Below are positions 32,684 to 44,600 of a stretch of DNA of 64,000 nt, piece by piece (within the stretch, counting starts at the first letter, position 1; every line of letters starts with the position of its first letter). This DNA comes from Galaxea fascicularis (taxonomy: Eukaryota; Cnidaria; Anthozoa; Scleractinia; Euphylliidae): positions 3,752,572 to 3,816,571 of the forward strand of contig OX419347.1 in assembly GCA_948470475.1 (NCBI GenBank). The letters are read 5' to 3'. A program made the position numbers and the translations under genes. The notes beneath the pieces are model-generated. The model ran no database searches. It was not told where the DNA came from and saw only the letters and a list, made by a program, of their open reading frames with translations.

Positions 32684-35600
32684 TCAGAAGAGCTGAATAA
32701 CTTCACCCCAGTCCTTCTCGTCCCACCGGCCATTCTCCCGAACATTGGGCGGACTTTTCTTCCAGTTCCATTCCCTGATTGGCACATGCCAATCACTCCC
32801 ATAGTTCGCCATAACATAGGACTCAGTCTCACAAGGAATGCGCACTTTCAGTTCGAGAAAATCCGTCCAACAAAGAGTGAATATTGGAAAAGTATATCTG
32901 CCATAAGAAGAAATGAATGGAATTTTGTTTTCAGATTTGGGTGCATAGAGAAAACGAAGATAACTCAGGACCCTTCGTCATGATCATTTGCCAAAGAGAT
33001 GCGCACTTTCAGTTCACGAAACTCCGTCCACCAAAGTGTGAATTTTGGCGGAAAGGTATATCTGCCACAACAAGAAACAAACGGAATTTTGTTTTCAGAC
33101 TTGAGTGCATAGAAATCGAAGATACTCAGACCCTTCGCCATGATCATTTGCCAAAGTTTTCTGAAGTTCACTGAAGATTTGTCGGAGACTTTTAGGGAGG
33201 TCTGAAGCCCAAAGATGACATAATACCCCAAACAACCAATACTTAGTATAATGTTTGCGGATTCTAGATAATATCCATTTTGACCGGGACCAATCTGAAA
33301 CACTAAGACAAATCCCCAAGCATCGCAATCTTACTTGAATTTTTTCCCAGTTCTTGCTTGCGTTCCACCATTCCACATGTAATCCTTCTCTTCGTAGAAA
33401 AAGAAAATGTCTAACTTGACAAAATCCTCGTCGGTTCTAAAAGACAACTCAAAGCTGTCTTCTATCTAAAAATTCAAGTAAAATCTAATCAGTACGAGTC
33501 TGACAAAGGCAAACACCAAGCTCGCTTTTCCCGCCTTTTCTTCGACAAATCCCGAGGGGTGGGGGCAGAGGAGGACAACCAACTTAAAGAGGCTGGTAAA
33601 TAGCTGCTGCAGTTACGAACATAGCTTTAAAAGGCCGTGCAAAGAAAGCATGGTAAAATACATGACGAAAAATGCTTGAGCATACAACTGAAAAACTTAC
33701 TCGACCAAATCTGTGTTTCAAGCGCAAGCCAATTGTTTCAAACGCCGATAAAATCAGGGGATTGTAATCCTTTATCCAAATTCCGAGGTCCACGTCCTTG
33801 CTGTGAGGAATGATGTCACACTGTCTGAACCAACCTGACGAAATATAAAATACATCACTAAGGGCTGGAGTACACGTAAAACGTAAGCATAAGCACAGGA
33901 AACCTAAAACTGGTTCAAGGCAAGGATGAGCGCCCTGTGCTTCACGATTGTGCTTGTCCTTACCCTTATTGTTGTGTCGCCCTCATTTATGCTCTGTAAC
34001 TGCACCTCAAAACCCAGGAAACTAGACTGCTCTTAGCAATGAAGAACGCTGCTGGACTAAATAAAGTTAAACAAATCAAATGCCTCTCACCTAGGCAGGT
34101 TCCACTACTCAGCCAGAATCTAACATCAAGACGATCCAACGCATTGACAGCTGAAGAGAGAACTTCGAACGCCTTCCTCTTAAACAGAACAGCATCAGGT
34201 GAAACATCTCGGCCATATTTACTATAAAACTGTCGCGCGTTTGTAAGATTACATCCTTTAAACTGCGCCTGAGTTTTCTCTGCGGTAAGTTTGTCCGGTT
34301 CTGCTGGAACTTTCAGATGCACTCCATCAATAATTTTTTCTTCAATGGAGAACCTTTAAAAGAGAGTAATTAACAATTATTCACGGAAGTGGAGGTACTT
34401 AGTAGCTGCTATTTACCGAGCCACGAAGCGGCGAGTAGGGAGCTTTAGAAACGACGAGGGCAACGGCAACGGCAACGAAAACGTCACAAAACAATAGACT
34501 TCATGAGCAAAAACAATCGCTCTGCACGTGTCTTTTACATTTTGGTACATTTCTTTGCCGTCCTCTGAAAAACCTCAACGTGAAATGACCAAATTTTGGG
34601 TTTTCTCGAGAACGTGAACAAACGATCTTATCTTTGCTTTAACATCGTTTACAGTAACTTAAAACCTGGACAGCTTACCAGCAATTTTCATGTTAAACAA
34701 ATTGGAATAATCGCGAAATTAAACGGTTACAAAAACGACAAGTTGTATTTTGAAATGACGTTTCCGTTATCGTTGCCGCTGTCGTTTCTTAATTTTTAAT
34801 TTCACTCACGTGACAAGGCGGCCATGTTGATGGTCAAAACAATACAATTTTCAGGTTTTGCAGCAGAGAGACAGACTATTGTTCTTGACCACCAACATGG
34901 CCGCCATGACGTCACATGCAATCCAGCTATAGGCCATTTCCGAGTTCATGTCTGCCTCCTCTTCAAAGCGAGTCTAAGTGCGAAGTTTTTGTTATGAAAA
35001 TTAGTTTTCATTGATATGTAAAGTAGAAATAATTACGATCACAAAAACTTCGCACTTAGACTCGCTTTGAAGAGGAGGCAGACATGAACTCGGAAATGGC
35101 CTATTCACCACCGACCACCGACATTGAGATGAACAATTATTTTAGTATACTTTAATGTTGCGGTTCAATTTTATCCTTGTTTTAAATTTGCCTTTGTTTT
35201 GGGGTATAGTAATGTATGACAATGAGTTTGAAATAAAGAAAAATAAAATGAACCAAAACATATACCAAAACAGTGAGATAATGGAGCTAAAAAATGATTT
35301 TCAACTTATTTATTCCTGTTAATTATTCCAATCCTCCGTAAGCAAAAAGATGGCGCCACGCAGTGCATTGTGGGTAAATGTACCAAAAATAACCTTCGAA
35401 AACAGGCAAGATGGCGGCTTTCGCGTCAAACGTCCATCTCTCTGAAGACGAAATTCCAGGGGCAAAGTTAGCAAAAGAAATCGAAAAGCTCACTAAATCT
35501 GAGGCCATAAGATGGTTAAAGTGTCGAGGCTGCCAAAACTTAAGTCAGCTCAATTTAAAAGAGCTGAAACACAAGTAAGTCGAAGATCGCGTGAGTGCTG

Positions 35601-38600
35601 TTTTTGCCATTGATCTGATAAGCTTAATTCTTATTTTTTAATTAGATACTTTGGTTTTTATTTCTGCCTTACAAGAGTCCAGTTATATATTGAAAATGGT
35701 TGGGATAAGAAATTTCTAAAGGATCCGGACGGGAAATTCTACGAGCAAAAGAGGAAAGAGACACTCGGTAAAGACCGTCAAGTCTTAGAGAAATTACTAG
35801 ATGGCGATATTCCCCAGGACGGCTGGACGTCTTCGCTGGCAGGCATTCCGACTGTTACCCACTCGGTTGTCGAGGAGTATTTTGAGCTGACTTCCGATGA
35901 AAAGCATGTAACGGAAGGATATGCCTTCTCCAAGACAAAAAAGTTCGAAACGTCGGGGAAACCCATGCGAATCAACATTTTGCCGAACCAAAACAACATG
36001 TTTGTACTTGAAGGCTACACACGTCCCGCTATGAAACAAGCCAAAGGTATTTCATCTGGTGAAGGGCTTTATGCGTGTTCAATAATTTTCGATAAGACGT
36101 CTGGAAAAATTCTCACTGCAAAAGACCACTCGTGTGCTGCTGGGAAACGAGGATTTTGCAAGCATGTTGCTGCTTTGGCGTACAAACTGGTAGAGGCCAC
36201 CATGTCATGTAGTGTTGAGCTTCCCAAGTCAATCAGCTGCACTCAGGTCCGTCAACAGTGGGGAATACCATCCGTGAGAGCCTCACAAGATCCAGAGAAA
36301 GAGCTCATGAAAAGAATGCCACTGCAAGAAATTATGTTTGAAAAGCATCTGGTGCAGCGAGACAAAAGTGGAGGAAGAAAACGGAAATTGCCAGTGGAGT
36401 TGAGTTGTGGTTACACATCAAGACCGAACGGAGAGCCAGCAGTTGATAATGAACGAGTAACCAAGCTATGTGATGACTTAGCTTCATCCAAGTGCCCTAA
36501 AGTTGTATCTGAAATTTTGAAACTTAACTTTGTCAAAGAGAAAGAAAATGTGTCACTAGATAAGAGTTGTTTTGCTATTTCTGACTCAATTCATGAAGTG
36601 AATCAAAATAAAGAAAATGTTACTGAAGTTGCTCAAAGAAGTTCTGAGTGGTTCAGTAAGAGAATTGGAAAGATAACATCATCAAAGGCACCTGCTGTGA
36701 TTGGTCTACAAGGAAAGAGGGAGTTTCAAGAAACTTGGGACTGCATCGAAAATAAGAAAGCAGAACCCTCAAAAAATTTCAGGAACTTTCACAGGGGTAT
36801 CATATTTGAAGATGAAGCTTCAAAATGCTTTGCAAGTGACAGTGCTGCTGTTGTGGTAAAATGTGGACTTTTTATTTTGGAAAGTGACCAATTTTATGGA
36901 GCTTTCCCAGACAGAACATTTCTGGGAGAAACATGCAAAACACTTGTAGACATTAAAACTGGAATACAAGTTAGCCTTTCTGGACTGTGTCTGTTAGAAA
37001 TTAAGACCCGTTGTGAAGGTAATTTGGAACCGCTATCTTCAGTAACTGGGGCTCATGTTGCCCAAATACAGTTGCAGGAAGAATGTGCACAAGCCAATGT
37101 TTGTATTCTCCAATCCTATGTTCCTGAGACTAAGAAGTCAAAGTATTTTTTAATCAGAAAGAACAATAATTTCATTAATGCTTTTAAACTATGCTGCAAT
37201 GCAATCCTAAGAAAGAGTAAAATAGACATTATATCTCAAGATAATATGTTGGCCCAGAAGCTTCTAGGACTGTCCAATCAAGTGCCCAGTTTTGAAAATT
37301 TACTACCCTTACGGCAGTGGGCAAATGAAATTGCACGATCATGCTTAGAAGTTTCATTTCTGTCATCTAATGGTTAACCGTGGATCTTCCTTTTATGTTT
37401 TCATAAATCTAAAAGACAGCTTTAAGTTAAACCACCCTTTATTTTCAAAGTTTTCTAAAAACTTTGTTTGAAAATTAGCTTATTAAAAATAGTTTGATAT
37501 AAATATATTTTGAAATGTATAAATTATTGATTTTTGGCCCAATGCTTCACTTACTCTTAAATATATGTTAACTTTGTTAACAAGAAATAAGTAGATTTAA
37601 ATAAATATTTATTTCCAGAGCACAACACTGGTTGGTGTATTTATGATTAAATTAATCATTTCACTTGTGAACAATTTCATTGAACACAGTATTTGAAACA
37701 TTTCTGTTTCCTTAAATTTTCAGGATATATTAGTCACAAATGTATCACCTTTGGATGTACAGATAGAACATAACTTAACATAAAATTGCCATGACCATAG
37801 CCCCAAAATTGTGGTCAGTGCATTCTCAATTCTGTTTGGGCTTAATTTTCTGATCACGCTGCCTATTATAGACCCTGTTTTTCACATGATGGCTTGCATC
37901 ACAAGATACAAAAAGACTAGCAGCAAATTGTCATTAGGGTTACCCTGTTTATCAGAATAATTTTGTGGGCATAATAAATTTAGGGTTCCAGATAAGAGAG
38001 GGGTCAAAAACCCAACAAAAACCTCAGGTCAAAAACCCAACAAGGTCAGCTGCATGACCTGACAAATAATAGAATTTTTTTAAACACAATTGCTACTAAA
38101 CTTGCAATCTGATTAACTATTAAACTTGTTGTCAGTAAGAGTCCAAACAACGCTGCTCATGTCAATGCGTCAAGCAATGCCTCTATCAGCTTGCGCTCTG
38201 TACTCTTATCAAAAATGGGTATGGGTCATCACAGTTGTCTAAATTTGTTGGGGACTCACGATTTGTTAATTATAACATTTGACTTTGTGGGAACAGTGGG
38301 AATTGACCCTTTAGAATTCCTTAACTGACACCCTACATTGAAAATTAACTGGAACCCTAATTAATATGCAGTTCTTACAGAAGGCAAGCTAGAATTTCAT
38401 TCACAAGAACTAATATGGTCACTTAGACGCAAAACATTATTGTCAAATGCTATTATGAGCAGAAAATTGAATGTACAGTAAGTACTTCATGCATGTGAAA
38501 CATGTTACTCCTCATGTTCTTCTTCGCCGTTTATTAATGGTGGTAGGAATGCAGTCAACCAGCAACATACTTTCCACAGTTTTGACAGAAGGTGTCCATA

Positions 38601-41600
38601 ACGAATAGGAATATTTCCTTTAAGAATTCTAAAAACCTTGATCCTTCTGATGGCTCGCTCAACATGTACTCTGACCTGAGAGTTCTTCCTGTTATGCACA
38701 TCTTCTTCTTCAGTAAACTGCTTCTTTCCTTCAAGTTTCACTGGTGTGTCAACTCTTACTCCATAATCATCCAGGATATGTTGGACAATAAATCCTTTGT
38801 CAGCTAACCATCTGTCCCCTCTTTGGGCCAATGCCAAAATGCCACTCACAGACAGAATCTCTTCATCTGATATGCTTCCAGGATACACCTCAGAAACAAA
38901 TGCTGGAAGCATAATTGGAGACAAGCCAATTAGAGCTTTACCAGTATTATGGCCCTTATACTCTGACCACGTTGCACTCTGCTGAATAACTTGTGAAGAT
39001 TTCTCAATGAAGAGCTCAGTGCAGTCAATAATGAGGTACACGTCCTCATGCTCTGGCTTAAAACAGCTGGGCAAAAACCTCTTCATAGTGTCTCGGTCTG
39101 TTACGAAACTTAACTGTCCCAGGCAATCATGCATTCGGTCAACCCAGGTAGAAAAAATCTTAGATACTTCTGTTTGATCTGTGTTAAATCGATCAGCAAG
39201 GTCTTTCTCTAGTAAGCCCAGCCTCAGTCTATTCATCGTTAAAAACAACTCATCAATGTCGAGGAGATTACGAGGTCTTCCTCTGGACACCACATATGAT
39301 GGATGTTTCGAGACATTTGTGTACCCATTATTGTAATTTAATTGAAAACCCAACCGTGGTTTCAGAAAATTGTATAAGGCAAGAAATGTTTTATAATCAG
39401 GCAAGCCGGTGTAAAACCTGATATCAGAATCGGAAAGCAAGAACCTATTTATGCCAAATCTTTCAATCTTTCGTTGCTCCTCAAGTGACTTAATCCTTTC
39501 CAATAGTCTGTTAATTTCATGCCTACATGTACAGTCTTGGTTTTCTTTCACATCCAAGGCCTGCTGCACCACCACATTGTCATTATCTGATTTACTCTTC
39601 GTTTGGAAATTCTCGGCGTTTACTAAAACTGTCTTGGTGGTAATTTTCACGCTATCGACGCTCGCTGTTGAGGTGGATTTATTTTTGTCTTCCTCGGTCG
39701 GACATGAGTTATCCCGTAGCAAACTTGAAATGTCTACCGGCCACACAATATTACCACTTTTTAAATCCCTTCTTGGAAAAATTGAGGGTATATTATTTGT
39801 TCCATATTTGTGTCCTCCAGGAAAATGGGCACTACATACTCGGTCGCTCGATTTCCACTTGTAATTCTTGTGTCGTAAACTCAGAGCTCTTATCCATTTT
39901 CGCCTTAATTTTACCTCTTTAGGGAAAGAATAATACGTCAGAGTATTATTTTTCCAACTTTTGTGGCCGCAGCCTGCAACGGAACAACTAAAGGGCATCA
40001 GAGCCCACTTCCGTCGACTCCGCAGCTGACCACCATCTTGTTTGTTTACGACTGTCAAATTAACTTTATTTCAATTGGTACATTTACCTACAATGCACTG
40101 CGTGGCGCCATCTTTTTGCTTACGGAGGATTGCGATTTTCGCGCGAGTTGCTTGGAGGTGAATAGGCTTTGCTACCTCGAGTTTAAGGAGCCAATCAGAG
40201 CGCGAGAAAAACGCTATTCACTGTTTGAGTATGTACTAATATACACTGACCGACAATTAAGCTTTGCATCTGTCCAAAGTATTAAAAATCTGAGCTTTAC
40301 TCAAGTAAACATACAATAGGCCATTTCCGAGTTCATGTCTGCCTCCTCTTCAAAGCGAGTCTAAGTGCGAAGTTTTTGTTATGAAAATTAATTTTCATTT
40401 ATATGTAAAGTCGAACTAATTACCATCACAAAAACTTCGCACTTAGACTCGCTTTGAAGAGGAGGCAGACATGAACTCGGAAATGGCCTATTGTACGTGA
40501 TGGCAAATACTCACAAATGGGGTTGAGAGCCGACGCAAAATATTAGAAAACGAATTTCTGATAATAAACCTAATGCACGTTAAACCTTTTTTCGGGCCCG
40601 AAACGTTTTCTGTGGTTTAGAGAAACGCTCACCAGCTCTCGGATAACGTGAAAGTTCAGGGTTCGGTTGTTCGAAACCGGTTAAACTAACCTCAGTTTAG
40701 GCCTAACCGGAGGTTAAATTTCTTAACCGTGGGTTCGATAACTCGCGGTTAAAATTGCGTTTTTGAAGCGCGGTTAGAGGACAGGTTAGCTAACGTCGGG
40801 TTAACCGGGTTTCACCCGCGGTTAGCTTCCCATAATACTCTTTTACCCTTTGTTTTCGGCTCAAAATGGCTTCCTCCAAGGGGAAGTCACGAAAGCCGCG
40901 AAAGCAAAATTTCAGCCTGTCTGAAATTAATATACTAACAGAGAAAGTCGAAGAAAATTTGGAAGTTCTTCAAAGTAATCACCAACAAAAGAAAAAAAAA
41001 ATTGGGGAGAATATAACCGCTGCAGTGAACGCCGTCAGTCTTAAGATGCTAGAAGTCTCCGAGGTCAGAGAGAAATGGTAAAATATCCACTCGGCAGCTA
41101 AGGAAGAGTTTGCTAACTATCATAAAGAGACCAGGAAAACTGGAGGTAATCTGAGAGTGTTACGACGAAGATCATCAGCAAGGAGATCCCGGCGAAATGT
41201 ATGGAATTGCCTGCCGTCCAAAGCTATAGCAAGCTCTTAATTCGTTGTCACGGCACTGAAATTGGCAATGTCTACGAGTCCACTGAACTGCCTGGGTCTT
41301 CGCGTAAGCTTAGCAAATGGCAGGAATTCGCACTTTTCACACCTTTACAATCCAACGCTCATTTTAAATTCTAAGGCGTTATTCTAAGGACAGGTGGAAA
41401 ACACCTAAATTACTCGCTTTATGATCAGAAACATTGCGGCATTGCTTAACTTTTCTTTTCTTAAATCTCGTTTTACTGGAAAACGTCCTGTAACATGATA
41501 TCTGTTGAAAAACAACAATGAAAACTATCGCTTGTGCAATTTTTGAAAAGTTAACGCGTATGTCCCTGGCGCAAGGGGCAGAATAGCTTTGCTCAGTAGC

Positions 41601-44600
41601 TTTTGTTTGAATGGTCACACTTTAGGATTTCATCCGCAGACTCAAAACTGAGAACAACCTTGTACAGCATAATGAACAGGACCATAGGAAAGAATCACTT
41701 AGTAGCTTTCATTTGAATGGTTCACACTTTGGGATTTCATCCACAGACTCAAAACTTAGAATCACCTTGCACAGCATAATAAACAGCACCACAGGAAAGT
41801 ACTGCTCGGTAGCTTTCATTTGAATGGACACACTTTAGGATTTCATCCGCAGACTCAAAACTGAGAACAACCTTGTACAGCATAATGAACAGGACCATAG
41901 GAAAGAATCACTCAGTAGCTTTCATTTGAATGGTTCACACTTTGGGATTTCATCCACAGACTCAAAACTTAGAATCACCTTGCACAGCATAATAAACAGC
42001 ACCACAGGAAAGTACTGCTCGGTAGCTTTCATTTGAATGGACACACTTTGGGATTTCATCCACAGACTCAAAACTTAGAACCAAATTACACACATCATAA
42101 ATCTTACTACCGAAAAGTACTGCTCTGTAGTTTACAGAACAGCATAACAAAACCAAAAAACCACACACACAGGAATGGACCGTCCAGGAAAGCTTTACAA
42201 GACACACCTAGAAACGATTTAAACTCGTTAACACACCTCACTAACAAGGGTCGATTCTGGGAGAAAAGGACTGTCACGAAAACTATGATATGGTTGTAAA
42301 GATAGCGCTAAATGAAAACCTCCGTTCTTGTGGACCCATTTTGTCGGTCAAACTAATGAATTTAATTCTGGATTTTGTTGGTTAAAGTAAAGAATATGAT
42401 TCTAGGTCTTGTTGGTCAAACTGTACAATTTAATTCCAGAGATACAACGCAAGAGTGATTTTGGAGTCATTTTCATAGATGTAGTTAAATTTTTACAATA
42501 TAACAATAAGATTGAAATTCCTGTCATGGTATGACCTCAGTTCAAAGATGCCGTGATAACAGCATGATACTGTTCCAATTGTCCCCAGCAAGTCATGCGT
42601 TTGGTGGAAGCTGATTGGTTAGAAGAACCGATTGATTGATAATAGATAACGGTAACCGTCAGAGTTGAGGCAGAGGACTTCAGATCTTCAACCGAAACGG
42701 AAGTGGAGAATTGTTTTGGTAAGTTGCCCGCATAGATCTAACAAAAACGAAGTATTCTAAGACTTTGGTTGTAACCTTTTCGGGTATCTTTTAATAGTGG
42801 TTTTAGCAATTTCTACTAAAAAGCGTGATTGTGTTCCCTAAGGTGATGCAGGAAAGTTTATTTTTATGAAAGCTTTTTCAACTCTGTTGTGAGCAAAACG
42901 AAACGTGGGTTGTTTAGGATTTGGCTGTTGTTAGGAATGCGGACCTTTAAAAACTGAACGTTATTTTCTGCGTTTTACCCTGTTAACCTACATGTCTTCC
43001 TTTCATTTTTAAATTAAATAAATTATGTTCGAAGAAACTGTGGCCCATTGATGAAAGAACAAAGAAAGACAGGGTGGACTAAAACCTTTGAGGTCGGAAC
43101 AAAGATCGGGGGCGAGAAGAGGGGGGAGGGAGGGAAGAATCTTCGCAGGGAATGCAGATTACAGGGAAAAGTCGCGGCTAAATGTGACCTAAAAAAATCT
43201 ATTCCCGGGAACCATGACATGTTCCCTGTGAATGGTCCTTCGAAGTTAAAGTTCCATGCGGCCATTGCTTGCGTGACGACCTTTAAATTCCTTGAAGTGG
43301 CAAACCAACGTAATCAATTATCGTGAAAAACCACAAGAATGCATTCTCTAGTGACCAATCAAAACTGATCATCCTTGTTGTTGTCTTGCGAACTTTTCCC
43401 CGTGTATAATAGGGACAACTACCCATTTTGTAAGCTTTTGGAGTTCTAGTAAGGCCTTCGCCACTTGGTTTAATGCTACCAACAACCCCATGTTGACATT
43501 TTTGAGATGTTGATTCAGTCTTTCTTTTGTAAAATTGATTGCTATGAGGAAAGTCTTGAGTTGATTTACAAAAATGGAAAACTAAAATTGGTTACCAGGC
43601 CTGTCAATAATTTTTTAAGTAGGTGGGGATAAACAAAAAAAAAGCTGGGGATTCGAGTTGCTGCATGTAGTTAAGTTAACATGCTGGTAGCCACGGATAT
43701 ACCTCAAAATACGAGAGAATAATCCCCGGGCCCCGGCCCCCGACCCCCGGCCCTTAACTACAGCTCTGAGTTACTTTTTACGTGTTTGATGACCAGTTCC
43801 CGATTGTTTCTTATCCATGTGGTGTTTTTCTTTTTGTACTCCATTCTTAATAGTAAGCAACACCCGGGCAACTCCACGAAAGTATCCTACGGGTTGTAAA
43901 GGGATTTCTCCATACCCATAATCCTTGACTTTCAATACATATCGTATCATGTGAAGCCCCTTTTTTTCGTGAAACGTTCTGTGAAACATTGTATGGAAAC
44001 GCTTTTCCTCGAAGTGAAAATCTGGCTATCTAAACGAAGGTCAAACTACCAAAAAGTCTCAGATTAGAAGAATCACTTGCAAGGTTCAAAGCCAACACCA
44101 AAATGACTCGCAATGGGTATTGTGAAACAGTCCAGATTAAAAGAAAAACCTCACCAATTTCTACTGGGTAAAAACCAATACCGTGGCAAAGAAAAACAGT
44201 CTAAAATATTGGCTTTGATTTGATCGTTACATGTTCGCACTCATAGCTGACAACATTCACTCTGGAGGAAATAAAAGGGAATCAAGCCAGTTCACCATGA
44301 CCACCTGTTGCAACCTGTAACTGTGAACACCAAGCACTTTGCATTCGGTGACTCTATTTCTCATATACCTGCAGAAACGTCCCCTTAATTAGCATCCTTA
44401 ATACAAGGTTAAAATATGGTTAGTAGCTACTGTGGTCAAAACAAACAGAGATGCCACGAAGCACAATTCGGACGAAGCGTTTGTTGACAATAATTTCTGA
44501 TCTCTCTGATTTTCACGTAATACTCCATTACTGAGACAACCTGGATATGTAATTAAAATTTTATAGAGAAGAACCCCCTTTTTCTGTGCCGTCAGCAATT

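Larger units (their letters stand above)
35331..40130. mobile_element. ISL2EU/IS4EU-type DNA transposon, 4.8 kb, apparently complete
   Basis: Terminal inverted repeats 35331-35386 and 40075-40130 match over 56 bp with one difference; outer ends are ATCCTCCGTAAGC and its inverse, so the duplicated target is probably AT. Between them lie two convergent genes: a plus-strand SWIM/YqaJ nuclease and a minus-strand THAP-DDE transposase, with 1.1 kb of AT-rich spacer. The pairing of a transposase with a YqaJ-type nuclease is the hallmark of the eukaryotic ISL2EU group as I know it from Repbase descriptions. Both frames are intact and the TIRs nearly identical, so the copy may be recent or active. It sits in intron 3 of fukutin. 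Confidence 0.85.

Noticed and set aside
41593..42125. Regularly spaced repeats considered as a CRISPR array
   Set aside because: The whole 107-bp unit repeats, with no unique spacers, in a metazoan genome; this is a satellite. The same applies to 49770-50160 and 60047-60445.
42653..42718. Noncoding first exon for the 1015-aa gene
   Set aside because: A donor TTTTG/GTAAGTTG is present and a 5' intron is implied by the acceptor at 46181, but nothing ties this particular segment to it.
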